The notes under the pieces: generated by a model
Told to the model about the DNA's origin: nothing
What the model saw: only the letters and a program-made list of their open reading frames with translations
The model's database searches: none
Part shown: positions 55,673 through 64,000 of the stretch, piece after piece
Numbering within the stretch: position 1 is the first letter of the stretch
How the letters are laid out: each line of letters begins with the position of its first letter
Translations under genes and position numbers: made by a program
DNA from: Convivina intestini
GTDB lineage: Bacteria > Bacillota > Bacilli > Lactobacillales > Lactobacillaceae
Reading direction: 5' to 3'
Length of the DNA: 64,000 nucleotides
Assembly: GCF_003096575.1 (NCBI RefSeq)
Contig: NZ_QEKT01000001.1
Location: 316,102-380,101, forward strand

Positions 55673-56800
55673 TTAACTGAAATCAGCTGGTGTATCCGAC
55701 TCACTGACAACCTCATCTTCAGCAACTTCAGGAGCTGAACTTGTATTTAAGAGGTCCCCAGCTTCACTTTCAGACTTAATATCGATTTTAAAGCCAGTCA
55801 AACGGGCAGCTAAACGAGCATTTTGTCCTCGTTTACCAATGGCCAAAGACAACTGGTCATCAGGTACAATTACCGTCACAACTCGTTCGTTTTCCTGATC
55901 AAAGATTACATCCGTAACCTCGGAAGGATTCAAGGCATTGGCAATATATTGCGCTTCATCTTCAACCCATTCCACAATGTCCATGTGCTCGCCACCAAGT
56001 TCATTGACCACGTTTTGCACTCGAACACCCCGTTGTCCCACTAAGGCACCAACTGGATCCAAATCCGCATCATGGGTATAAACGGCAATCTTAGAACGGT
56101 CACCAGCTTCACGAGCGATGCTAACGATTTCAACTGTGCCATCATAAACTTCTGGAACTTCTTGCTCAAATAATCGTTTTACCAAATCAGGCGCTGTTCG
56201 TGACACAAAGATCTGAGGACCCTTAAGGTTATTGTCAACCTTAGTCACCAACACTTTGATTCGATCGCGCATTCGGTAATGTTCATTGGGCATTTGATCA
56301 CCGGGGGCCATGACAGCCTCTTGCTGGCCGGCCAACATGACGTAGAGGAAACGGGCGTCTTGACGCTCAACTTCACCGGTAATGATCTCATTTTCATAGT
56401 CTTGAAACTTGTTGTAGATGGCTTCACGACCAGCTTCACGCATTTTTTGTACGATGACTTGCTTAGCAGCTTGGGCAGCCATCCGACCAAAGTCCTTAGG
56501 CGTTACATCAAAGCGAATCTCATCGCCAGGTTCATAGGCTTTGTTGATTTTCAAAGCGTCACTCAAAGAAATTTCAAGATCGGCATCAACAAAATCTTCA
56601 TCTAAGACAACTAATTTAACCTGCTTAATTGTCATCTTCCCCTTCTTGTCATCAAAGGTGGCTTCCACATTTTGAGCGGCATTGTATTGCTTCTTATAAG
56701 CCGCCTTAAGTGCGTTTTCTAAAGCTTCGACAACCACGGCACGATCAATTCCGCGTTCTGCTTCTAAAGCATTCAGAGCATCGACTAATTCTTTACTCAT
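55673..56800 (-). CDS. nusA: transcription elongation/termination factor NusA
   Basis: A 375-residue NusA. The N-terminal RNA-polymerase-binding domain (about 1-130) is followed by an S1 domain (about 135-200) and two KH domains with [19 protein letters not shown] (about 250-268) and [20 protein letters not shown] (about 317-336). The acidic C-terminal repeats of E. coli NusA are absent, as in other Firmicutes. It is the second gene of the rimP operon, whose leader holds an intrinsic terminator that NusA itself could influence. Confidence 0.97.
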   Translation of the reverse strand: MSKELVDALNALEAERGIDRAVVVEALENALKAAYKKQYNAAQNVEATFDDKKGKMTIKQVKLVVLDEDFVDADLEISLSDALKINKAYEPGDEIRFDVTPKDFGRMAAQAAKQVIVQKMREAGREAIYNKFQDYENEIITGEVERQDARFLYVMLAGQQEAVMAPGDQMPNEHYRMRDRIKVLVTKVDNNLKGPQIFVSRTAPDLVKRLFEQEVPEVYDGTVEIVSIAREAGDRSKIAVYTHDADLDPVGALVGQRGVRVQNVVNELGGEHMDIVEWVEDEAQYIANALNPSEVTDVIFDQENERVVTVIVPDDQLSLAIGKRGQNARLAARLTGFKIDIKSESEAGDLLNTSSAPEVAEDEVVSESDTPADFS

Positions 56801-56827
56801 TTATTTTTCTCCATGTTATATCTTAAA

Positions 56828-57304
56828 TTAAAACTGAACATCCAAAGCTGCCTTAGCAATTTCATCGTAGTTAAATTGCTGAAGTCCTTGATCACTTTCA
56901 ATTGTAATTCCTTGATCAGTAACCTCAGTTAGCTTACCAGTCCATTTTTTTTGCCCTGAACGGGGCGAGAAAAGGGCTAGAGCAATCGGTTCTTGACCTT
57001 CCAAAGCCCACTGAAAGTGCCATTGCTCAACTAAAGGCCGATCTAATCCGGGCGAGCTAATATCTAAAAGATAAGCTTCAGGGATTGGATCATTGTCAAC
57101 GTCATCCAAAACCTCATTGACCGCCTGAGTAAAGAGCGTCAAATCATCCATGGTAACAGCGACATGCTCTGGTCGATCAACCAAAACCTCAACGGTTTTT
57201 TGTCCGCCGCCATTCTTAATCGAAAGCTGCCACAAAAGTAAACCCTGATCATCTAGAATCGGTTGTATTAATGTTAGTAAGGCATTTTTTGCTTGACCTG
57301 CCAA
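56828..57304 (-). CDS. rimP: ribosome maturation factor RimP
   Basis: A 158-residue 30S maturation protein. DLTLFTQAVNEVLDDVDNDP and YLLDISSPGLDRPL (about 62-104) are the RimP signature, followed by an SH3-like C-terminal domain. It is first in rimP-nusA-ylxR-ylxQ-infB-rbfA. Confidence 0.94.
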   Translation of the reverse strand: MAGQAKNALLTLIQPILDDQGLLLWQLSIKNGGGQKTVEVLVDRPEHVAVTMDDLTLFTQAVNEVLDDVDNDPIPEAYLLDISSPGLDRPLVEQWHFQWALEGQEPIALALFSPRSGQKKWTGKLTEVTDQGITIESDQGLQQFNYDEIAKAALDVQF

Positions 57305-57343
57305 GATAATTCCTTTCTGTTAATTAAAACCTGTCCAATTCAT

Positions 57344-57378
57344 AAAAAATGAGCCGGTCGTCAAATCGACCCGCCCAT
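57344..57378 (-). terminator. terminator in the rimP-nusA operon leader
   Basis: ATGGGCGGGTCG / CGACCGGCTCAT stem (one mismatch, one G-U) with a T-run on the minus strand, about 40 bases before the rimP ATG. A TTTACA/TGTAAA inverted repeat at 57378-57396 lies just upstream and abuts it. Being after the promoter, it can act only as an attenuator. Confidence 0.75.
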
Positions 57379-57408
57379 TTACAGTACTCATGTAAATTAA
57401 CTACTCTA

Positions 57409-57437
57409 ATCATAGCCTAAATGCCTTGAATTTGCAA
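57409..57437 (-). promoter_or_regulatory. rimP-nusA operon promoter
   Basis: TTGCAA and TATGAT separated by 17 nt on the minus strand; transcription would start near 57402, upstream of the leader hairpins. Confidence 0.8.
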
Positions 57438-57455
57438 ATTGACGATTTCTAGTAG

Positions 57456-57486
57456 CAAAAATACGCCCATCAGCGATGAACGTATT
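57456..57486 (-). terminator. intrinsic terminator after rpsN
   Basis: AATACGTTCATC / GATGGGCGTATT stem with a 3-nt loop and T-run on the minus strand, 3' of rpsN. Confidence 0.88.
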
Positions 57487-57504
57487 AAGAGAGATAAGCT
57501 CAGC

Positions 57505-57774
57505 TTACCAAGAAGCCTTCCGAACACCAGGAATTTGACCCTTGTGTGCTAATTGACGGAAAGTCAAACGTGAAATACCGAATTCACGCATGTAAGCGTG
57601 AGGACGACCATCAACTTGGTCACGGTTATGAACACGTACAGGTGAAGAATCCTTTGGCAATGCAGCCAAACCGATGTAATCACCAGCAGCCTTTAAAGCA
57701 GCACGCTTGTCAGCATACTTCGCAACCAACGCTTCACGTTGCTTTGCCTTTGCAATCTTTGATTTCTTTGCCAT
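57505..57774 (-). CDS. rpsN: 30S ribosomal protein S14, zinc-free form
   Basis: S14 of 89 residues with no CxxC motif, the longer zinc-independent (C-minus) type. [23 protein letters not shown] is the conserved C-terminal part (about 51-73). It starts one base inside the rpmG stop (TAATG) with AAGGAG upstream, so the pair is coupled. Such pairs replace zinc-binding S14/L33 when zinc is short in some bacteria. Confidence 0.96.
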   Translation of the reverse strand: MAKKSKIAKAKQREALVAKYADKRAALKAAGDYIGLAALPKDSSPVRVHNRDQVDGRPHAYMREFGISRLTFRQLAHKGQIPGVRKASW

Positions 57775-57923
57775 TACTTAATCTCCTTAAAAGTTACAAC
57801 TTTACGAAGTTTGGGTGAGTACTTCTTTAACTCAAGACGGTCAGGCGTATTACGACGATTCTTGGACGTCAAGTAAATACGCTCACCAGTTTCATCATTT
57901 CCTAAAACAACGTGAATACGCAT
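57774..57923 (-). CDS. rpmG: 50S ribosomal protein L33, zinc-free form
   Basis: A 49-residue L33 starting [18 protein letters not shown] and ending in KEIK, without the CxxC pairs of zinc-binding L33. GAGGAG lies about 9 nt before the ATG. It is the first gene of the rpmG-rpsN unit, behind its own promoter. Confidence 0.95.
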   Translation of the reverse strand: MRIHVVLGNDETGERIYLTSKNRRNTPDRLELKKYSPKLRKVVTFKEIK

Positions 57924-57981
57924 AGTTCCAGCTCCTCAGTATTTTTTTAATAGAATTATTTGCTTGTCAATACAAATGTCA

Positions 57982-58010
57982 ATTATACATGGGACAAGGC
58001 CATGTGTAAA
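57982..58010 (-). promoter_or_regulatory. rpmG-rpsN promoter
   Basis: TTTACA and TATAAT separated by 17 nt on the minus strand, 58 bases before the rpmG ATG. I see no clear Zur-box palindrome beside it. Confidence 0.8.
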
Positions 58011-58050
58011 GGCTTTGACGAATTTTTAACTTAATGACAACTAAATTAGT

Positions 58051-58956
58051 TTAAAATTGCCCTTCCAATGGTGGTACAACTTGTTTTTTACGTGAGACAA
58101 CGCCCGGCAAATCAATCACGTTATTAACTAACTTTTTGCCAAAAGCAGCTTCAATACTGGCCGGTGTATCACCAAGATACAAGGCCTTTGAGTTAGAATT
58201 CAAAATATCAGTAATCACAAACAAGAAGTCTTCATAACCTTCAGCTTTCATAGCCGTTTCTAAACCAGCTTGACGGGCCAAAACATCATCAATGTCAACA
58301 GTATTAACCTGACCAATTCTAAATTGGTGTCCACCCATTTCAAAGGATTTGGCATCCCCATCTAACAGTTCTTGATCCGAGCGGGTTGACAAATCTGTAC
58401 CCGCCTTTAGCATAGCTAGACCATAACTGTTAACATCATCAAGGCCAGCTAAACGAGCCAAACTTGGCAAAGCTTGACGATCCCAGTCAGTCGTCGTTGG
58501 GCTCTTTAAGAGCAAGGTGTCTGAAATAATACCCGACAAGAGCAAGCCAGCCAACTGAGCTGGAATTTCAATTTGAGCTGCTTGTAATTCAAAGTACAAA
58601 ATAGTGGCCACAGAACCCCATGGCTTAGCCGTGATATAAAGTGGAGTAGCATTTTGAAAATTAAACTTGTGATGATCAAAAATATGATTAACGGTCACAT
58701 CAGCCAGGTTATCAACTGATTGCGCTGCCTCATTGTGATCAACCAATACCACTTCAGCACTAGTTGCTTCACTAATAATTGGTAAAGACTCAACCTTAAA
58801 ATAGTCTAATACGTACTGGGTTTCAGCATTAGGCTTACCTTGCGCAAAGGCCTTGGTATCTAGTCCCTGTTGATTTAAAAGATAACTAGCGCCAATTGCC
58901 GAAACAACTGTATCAGTATCGGGATTTTTATGTCCAAAAACTTGTATCTGTGCCAT
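58051..58956 (-). CDS. ppaC: manganese-dependent inorganic pyrophosphatase
   Basis: Family II (DHH) pyrophosphatase of 301 residues. GHKNPDTDTVVSA (about 8-20), VDHNE (about 74-78) and the DHH motif HIFDHHKF (about 95-102) bind Mn2+. It pulls biosynthetic reactions by removing PPi. TAGGAG lies 7 nt before the ATG. It appears monocistronic. Confidence 0.96.
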   Translation of the reverse strand: MAQIQVFGHKNPDTDTVVSAIGASYLLNQQGLDTKAFAQGKPNAETQYVLDYFKVESLPIISEATSAEVVLVDHNEAAQSVDNLADVTVNHIFDHHKFNFQNATPLYITAKPWGSVATILYFELQAAQIEIPAQLAGLLLSGIISDTLLLKSPTTTDWDRQALPSLARLAGLDDVNSYGLAMLKAGTDLSTRSDQELLDGDAKSFEMGGHQFRIGQVNTVDIDDVLARQAGLETAMKAEGYEDFLFVITDILNSNSKALYLGDTPASIEAAFGKKLVNNVIDLPGVVSRKKQVVPPLEGQF

Positions 58957-59000
58957 AACTTCACTCCTATTTTTTAATTATTTTATCATATTAATACTGC

Positions 59001-61433
59001 TTAACTAAGGGTCAAAGGCTGAATTTGAATTGCCTGACCCAGTTTTTTAATGTCCAAAACTTCGCGACCATTACTAGTTCGACTAGCTTGGCTATAATCA
59101 CTTAATTGCAAATTCACTTCCTGCTGACGCTCCGTTAAAATCGAAACGGCTTGGTCATTAGTACGCAAGAGACAGGCCGCCGCCAATTGATAGCTACGAG
59201 TTTTGCGTTGCGTAAATATTTGCACCCCTTTGGTAGCTCGGTGTGCTAATGGTAATTCAGCCAAACTAATGTGCTTAAAGGCCCCATTTTCGGCAACTAA
59301 AGCGACCTGCGTCATTTTATCATCAGCTAGGCTAGCCGCCACTAGGACATCGCCATCGGACAAATTAATCGCTTTGACACCACTAGTTCGATTACCAACA
59401 ATTGGTACTTCATTCAACTCATAACGTAGGGCTTGGGCTGCCTGAGTGAAAATAACGACCTGTTCTGATTGAGCTGTTGGTGTAACCATGGTTACCGCCA
59501 ATAATCGACTAGTGGACTGCTTTAATTTCATAGCCATAATCGACTTCTTCTTATAGGCCTTAGGAATTAAATCAGTTAAGTTAGTTTGTTTGATGAAACC
59601 ATCATTACTCGTTAACAAAACCGTTTGCTCAGCATTAGGATCGTCAACGACTAAGGCAGCTATCAGACTTTCATCTCCCTGCCAATTCGTCAATTGCTGG
59701 GACAAATGTTCACCCAAATCTTTCCAACGCAAATCAGGTAAATCAAAGATTGGCCGATAAATGACATTTCCTAAATTCGTAAATAATAGTAAATGTTGAG
59801 TGGTATTTAGCGTCCCTTCAAAACAAACTAAGTCATCTTCAGCCAAGCCATTTTCAGGGGCTGAAGCCTTATAGGAGCGGAGTGACGAACGCTTATAGTA
59901 ACCATTTTTAGAAACCAGCACACGAACATTTTCTTCTGGAATCGTCACGGCTGTATCAATGACTAGATCCTCAATCTGATCTTCAATCACACTCCGGCGC
60001 TCGGAGACATATTGCTTAGAAATAGCTTTAATTTCAGTCCGAATCACGTCATGGAGGGCTTCTTGTTCCGTCAAAATCCGTTGTAGTTGTTCAATTTTAG
60101 CCTTTAATTCAGCATGTTCGTTTTCTAACTGGGTCACATCCGTATTAGTCAGACGGTACAACTGCAAGGTCACGATGGCTTCAGCCTGTTGCTGGGTAAA
60201 TTGGTACTGGTCAATCAAATTTTGCGTAGCATCTTTTCGATTTTTAGAAGACCGAATGGTTGCCACGACCTGATCTAAAATCGATAACATGCGGATTAAG
60301 CCCTCTACAATATGTTGCCGGGCTTGGGCACGCTTTAATTCATAAGCCGAACGCTTCAAGACAACGTCTTTACGAAAATCTAAAAAGGCTTGTAAGCCAG
60401 CTTGAAGACTAACTAAGACCGGCCGTTGTTGATGAATAGCAACCATGTTGAAATTATAAGAAATTTGTAAATCAGTTTTCTTAAATAGATAGGTTAAAAT
60501 TCCCTGGGCATTGGCATCACGTGCTAATTCAATGACAATCGATAATCCTTCGCGATCCGATTCATCACGAACCTCTGTAATCCCAGCCACATCTCGATTG
60601 AGACGGATGGCATCAATTTTGGCTACCAAATTTGATTTCACCACTTCATAGGGTAGCTCGGTAATTTCAATCTTTTGTCGGCCAGCCTTCAGGGCACTTA
60701 GTTCGGTTTTAGCCCGAACAATGATCCGGCCACGGCCAGTCTTATAGGCATCCTTAATTCCATCTAGCCCCTGAATAATCCCCCCAGTTGGAAAATCAGG
60801 TCCTTTAACATAGCGCATCAATTGGCTCAAGGTTGCCTGCGGGTGATCCAAAAGATAAATCAAGGCATTATTAATTTCTTTTAAATTGTGAGGGGGAATT
60901 TCAGTGGCATAGCCGGCTGAAATTCCGGTAGCCCCATTAATAAATAAATTCAGCAAGCGTGAGGGCAAAACCGTGGGTTCATAGAGGGTGTCATCAAAAT
61001 TAAGTACCATATCAACGGTATCTTGGCCCAAATCACGTAAAATTTCATCGGCAATTTTTGATAAACGCGACTCGGTATAACGCATCGCTGCGGCTGGATC
61101 ATTATCAATGGAACCGTTATTTCCATTCATATCGATTAATGGTTCTCTTACCTTCCAATCTTGGGAAAGACGAACCATGGCTTCATAAATCGATGAATCC
61201 CCGTGGGGATGGAAATTACCCATGACATTTCCCACCGATTTAGCCGATTTACGGTAAGGGTGGTCATAGGTATTGCCATCTTCTTCCATGGCATACAAAA
61301 TTCGCCGCTGAACTGGTTTTAAACCATCACGAATATCGGGAAGGGCTCGTTCTTGAATAATGTATTTGGAATAGCGGCCAAAGCGCTCGCCCATCACTGC
61401 TTCTAGCGATAGTTCTTGGATCCGATCTACCAT
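59001..61433 (-). CDS. parC: topoisomerase IV subunit A
   Basis: Subunit A of the decatenating enzyme, 810 residues. HPHGDSSIYEAMVRL (about 75-89) is the quinolone-determining region, catalytic Tyr119 is in AAMRYTESRL, and the C-terminal half carries the DNA-wrapping repeats (beta-pinwheel). GyrA has the same core; parE directly upstream and plsY beyond it identify this as ParC. In Ser-Ile-Tyr-Glu the usual quinolone-sensitive serine is kept. Confidence 0.95.
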   Translation of the reverse strand: MVDRIQELSLEAVMGERFGRYSKYIIQERALPDIRDGLKPVQRRILYAMEEDGNTYDHPYRKSAKSVGNVMGNFHPHGDSSIYEAMVRLSQDWKVREPLIDMNGNNGSIDNDPAAAMRYTESRLSKIADEILRDLGQDTVDMVLNFDDTLYEPTVLPSRLLNLFINGATGISAGYATEIPPHNLKEINNALIYLLDHPQATLSQLMRYVKGPDFPTGGIIQGLDGIKDAYKTGRGRIIVRAKTELSALKAGRQKIEITELPYEVVKSNLVAKIDAIRLNRDVAGITEVRDESDREGLSIVIELARDANAQGILTYLFKKTDLQISYNFNMVAIHQQRPVLVSLQAGLQAFLDFRKDVVLKRSAYELKRAQARQHIVEGLIRMLSILDQVVATIRSSKNRKDATQNLIDQYQFTQQQAEAIVTLQLYRLTNTDVTQLENEHAELKAKIEQLQRILTEQEALHDVIRTEIKAISKQYVSERRSVIEDQIEDLVIDTAVTIPEENVRVLVSKNGYYKRSSLRSYKASAPENGLAEDDLVCFEGTLNTTQHLLLFTNLGNVIYRPIFDLPDLRWKDLGEHLSQQLTNWQGDESLIAALVVDDPNAEQTVLLTSNDGFIKQTNLTDLIPKAYKKKSIMAMKLKQSTSRLLAVTMVTPTAQSEQVVIFTQAAQALRYELNEVPIVGNRTSGVKAINLSDGDVLVAASLADDKMTQVALVAENGAFKHISLAELPLAHRATKGVQIFTQRKTRSYQLAAACLLRTNDQAVSILTERQQEVNLQLSDYSQASRTSNGREVLDIKKLGQAIQIQPLTLS

Positions 61434-61466
61434 TCTGTTAGCAACCTCTTTCCTTTCTAGGCTCTC

Positions 61467-63527
61467 TTAAAATAACTCAAGATTTTGATTTTCAGTGGAC
61501 TTAGGCGTTGGCTTACCCTTAACCTTACTGCCCTGTTTTTCTTGGAGAACCTGTTCAAAGAAGTCGCTGTTTTGCTGATTTCCTTGAACATTATCCAAAA
61601 TTGAACCAGTATCGCCCATTGTAAATTGAACGTTGGCTTCAATCCATTGCCGGCGAGGGTCAACCTTATCCCCCATCAGGGTCGTCACTCGTTTTTCAGC
61701 CAAAACTGCATCATCAATTTTAACTCGAATTAACGTTCGTGATTGGGGATCCATGGTGGTTTCCCACAGTAGGGGCGCATTCATCTCCCCCAATCCCTTA
61801 AATCGGGTTAGTTCATAACTAGCTTGGTTTTTAGCAGTAATTTCAGCCAGTTCATCATTAGTCCAGGCAAAGGCGTCTGGTATCTTTTTAGAACGATAAC
61901 GGACACGATAAAGCGGTGGTAAGGCAATATAGACCTTACCCGCTTCAACCAATGGGCGCATATATTTGTAAAAGAAAGTTAATAACAAGGTTTGAATATG
62001 AGCGCCATCATCATCAGCATCGGTCATGATAATCACTTTATCAAAAGCCGCATCAGCGATTTTAAAGTCAGGACCCACTCCAGCCCCAATGGCATAAATC
62101 AAAGTTGAAATTTCTTCGTTCTTTAAAATATCGAGTAATTTAGCCTTTTGGGTATTTAAGACCTTACCCCGTAAAGGCAAAATAGCTTGGAATTTACGAT
62201 CGCGGCCTTGTTTAGCTGAACCGCCGGCAGAATCACCCTCGACTAAGAAAAGTTCATTTTTATCAGAATTTCTCGACTGGGCTGGCGCTAATTTACCGGA
62301 CAATAGCTTTTCCCGGGCGCCTTTAGATTTACCAGTTCGACTCTCTTCACGAGCCTTACGGGCGGCTTCACGAGCATCTCGAGCTCGTAGGGCCTTACGG
62401 ACAATCTTTTGACCAAAATCACCGTTTTCTAGTAAGAAGCGGCTGAGGGTTTCATTTACCACACTATCAACGGCACCACGGGCTTCTGGTGTTCCCAATT
62501 TATCTTTGGTCTGCCCTTCAAATTGCAGTAGTTGTTCTGGAATCCGTAATGAAATCACGGCCGATAATCCTTCACGGACATCGGTTCCTTCTAAGTTTTT
62601 ATCCTTATCCTTTAACAAACTAACCCGACGAGCATAGTCGTTAAAAGCTTTAGTCCAGGCTGAACGAAAACCAACTTCATGGCTACCGCCATCCTGGGTT
62701 CGCACGTTATTGACAAAGGACAATAGGGTTTCGGAATAGCCATCATTATATTGAGCTGCTACATCAACGATAATCTCATCGCTTTGACCCTCAAAAGTCA
62801 TAACTGGGCCCAAGCTAGCCTTATCTTCGTTCAAAAAATCAACGAAAGACTCTAACCCGTGGTCATAGTGATAAACTTCGGTTTTAATCGGCTCAACTCG
62901 TTCATCACTAAGGATAAACTTGACCCCACTCATCAAAAAGGCCGCTTCCCGTAAACGTTCAGACAGGGTGTCAAAATTAAAAATCGTCGTCGAAAAGACA
63001 TTGGGATCAGGCTTAAAGGTTACGGTCGTACCCGTAGAGGCCTTACTAGGGCCTAAATCTTCTAGGGTCCCGATTGGCTGTCCACCATCTTTAAACTTTT
63101 CTACCCAGCGATGACCTTCACGAATGATATCAACACTAAGGCTTTCTGACAGGGCGTTAACCACTGAGGAACCAACCCCGTGTAAACCACCCGAAGTAGC
63201 ATACCCACCCTGGCCAAATTTTCCACCGGCGTGTAGGACCGTTAAAATGACTTCTGGCGTCGGCTTACCGGAAGAGTGCATGCTAACAGGCATTCCCCGG
63301 CCAAAATCTTGAACCGTGATGGCATTATTGGCATGAATGGTAACCCGAATTTCATCACCAAACCCACCTAAAGCTTCATCGACGGCGTTATCAACAATTT
63401 CATAGACCAAGTGGTGCAAACCACGGCCATCGGTCGAGCCGATATACATGCCTGGTCGTTTACGAACAGCTTCAAGCCCTTCTAAGATTTTAATTGAATC
63501 TGCATCATAGTGAACGTTTTTTGCCAC
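61467..63527 (-). CDS. parE: topoisomerase IV subunit B
   Basis: ATPase subunit, 686 residues. It has GHKL motifs EIVDNAVDEALGG (about 43-55) and GGLHGVGSSVVNAL (about 113-126), a transducer domain, and a Toprim domain with EGDSAGGSAKQGRDR (about 427-441) and MTDADDDGAHI (about 500-510). It starts at GTG 63527 with AAGGAA upstream. parC follows after 33 bases. The divergent plsY neighbour is the usual parE context in Firmicutes. Confidence 0.95.
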   Translation of the reverse strand: MAKNVHYDADSIKILEGLEAVRKRPGMYIGSTDGRGLHHLVYEIVDNAVDEALGGFGDEIRVTIHANNAITVQDFGRGMPVSMHSSGKPTPEVILTVLHAGGKFGQGGYATSGGLHGVGSSVVNALSESLSVDIIREGHRWVEKFKDGGQPIGTLEDLGPSKASTGTTVTFKPDPNVFSTTIFNFDTLSERLREAAFLMSGVKFILSDERVEPIKTEVYHYDHGLESFVDFLNEDKASLGPVMTFEGQSDEIIVDVAAQYNDGYSETLLSFVNNVRTQDGGSHEVGFRSAWTKAFNDYARRVSLLKDKDKNLEGTDVREGLSAVISLRIPEQLLQFEGQTKDKLGTPEARGAVDSVVNETLSRFLLENGDFGQKIVRKALRARDAREAARKAREESRTGKSKGAREKLLSGKLAPAQSRNSDKNELFLVEGDSAGGSAKQGRDRKFQAILPLRGKVLNTQKAKLLDILKNEEISTLIYAIGAGVGPDFKIADAAFDKVIIMTDADDDGAHIQTLLLTFFYKYMRPLVEAGKVYIALPPLYRVRYRSKKIPDAFAWTNDELAEITAKNQASYELTRFKGLGEMNAPLLWETTMDPQSRTLIRVKIDDAVLAEKRVTTLMGDKVDPRRQWIEANVQFTMGDTGSILDNVQGNQQNSDFFEQVLQEKQGSKVKGKPTPKSTENQNLELF

Positions 63528-63744
63528 AGTACATTTCCTTTATTATTTAATACGACTGAATAATTCTTCAAAAATTCCAGTGCCAAAACAACCATTAAAA
63601 TTGGCAATCTATTTCATCATAGAGTAAAAGATAAATCCTGACAATAGTAAAATCCATCAAATCCTCTCATCCACCAGTGGCTCTATGGTAAAATAGTAGC
63701 TGTTAATTTTTCATTAAATCACCTTTTAATTAAATGAGGATATT

Positions 63745-64000
63745 ATGTTCGAAACTATTTTAATGTTTGTATTAGCCTATTTATTAGGTTCATTAGTACC
63801 AGGTTATTGGTTGGGTAAGTATGTTTACCATAAAGACATTCGTAACGAAGGCTCCGGCAACATTGGTACTACCAACGCTTTTCGAATTTTAGGACCGGTA
63901 CCAGGATCAATCGTCTTGCTGCTAGACATGTTCAAGGGGACCTTAGCTGGCCTCCTTCCCCTATTCTTTCACAGTTCGATTAATCCCATGTTAGTTGGTT
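63745..64000 (+). CDS. plsY: acyl-phosphate glycerol-3-phosphate acyltransferase, 5' part only
   Basis: The first 85 codons are in the window. PlsY puts the first acyl chain on glycerol-3-phosphate in the membrane. It begins with a hydrophobic helix (about 4-24), then the glycerophosphate motif GSGNIGTTN (about 43-51) and a second helix. It is transcribed away from parE across 217 bases that hold no other gene. Confidence 0.95.
   Translation, partial: MFETILMFVLAYLLGSLVPGYWLGKYVYHKDIRNEGSGNIGTTNAFRILGPVPGSIVLLLDMFKGTLAGLLPLFFHSSINPMLVG

Noticed and set aside
59001-63527. gyrB-gyrA instead of parE-parC
   Set aside because: The order parE-parC and the divergent plsY fit topoisomerase IV; gyrase genes usually lie near dnaA-recF.

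Overview
The window looks like core chromosome of a low-to-mid GC lactic acid bacterium, most likely Leuconostocaceae (Weissella or Leuconostoc type). The main evidence is the cit cluster: a divergent SorC-type regulator, then citM-citC-citD-citE-citF-citXG and a 2-hydroxycarboxylate transporter, which is the arrangement known from Leuconostoc and Weissella. The family placement is inferred; no search could be run. Almost everything lies on the minus strand, and there are no insertion sequences, prophage or CRISPR arrays.

Layout. 1-2.7 kb: menaquinone genes (menE partial, menB, a divergent hotdog thioesterase). 2.7-5.5 kb: a P-type ATPase with Na,K-ATPase-like cation-site motifs. 5.6-15.5 kb: citrate fermentation (CitP uptake, CitCDEF/XG citrate lyase and maturation, CitM oxaloacetate decarboxylase, CitI regulator) with an unexpected alpha/beta hydrolase inside the operon. 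15.5-18.3 kb: a YkoEDC-type ECF transporter for a thiamin precursor under a TPP riboswitch. 18.4-24.6 kb: a membrane-anchored hydrolase, a YkcC/YkcB polyprenyl glycosyltransferase pair, an NADH oxidase and a GNAT protein. 24.6-34.6 kb: the conserved block hup-der-rpsA-cmk-LysM-ribU (FMN riboswitch)-rluB-scpB-scpA-ribT-xerD-cvfB-yqeY. 34.7-43.6 kb: rpsU, yitT, aspS-hisS under a T-box, tRNA-Ser(CGA), typA, an IMPase, a UPF0223 protein and an unknown protein. 43.7-48.9 kb: def (plus strand) and the heat-shock operon hrcA-grpE-dnaK-dnaJ. 49-57.9 kb: ribF-truB-aminotransferase, then rimP-nusA-ylxR-ylxQ-infB-rbfA and rpmG-rpsN. 58-64 kb: ppaC, parC, parE and, divergently, plsY (partial).

Much of the regulation is by RNA: TPP, FMN and T-box leaders each end in an intrinsic terminator. 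A further terminator sits in the rimP-nusA leader, and hrcA carries a shortened CIRCE upstream of its promoter.

I see no clearly novel multi-gene system. The best leads are: (1) a DnaJ with no zinc-finger domain and no cysteine in the dnaK operon; (2) scpA, whose conserved N-terminus has no ATG/GTG/TTG start and seems to begin at ATC; (3) hisS, whose Shine-Dalgarno is 25 nt from the ATG with a perfect hairpin between, behind a T-box with overlapping GAC and CAC codons; (4) the hydrolase inside the cit operon; (5) the Na,K-ATPase-like pump; (6) the shortened CIRCE; (7) the unknown 389-residue protein cotranscribed with a UPF0223 protein and an IMPase.
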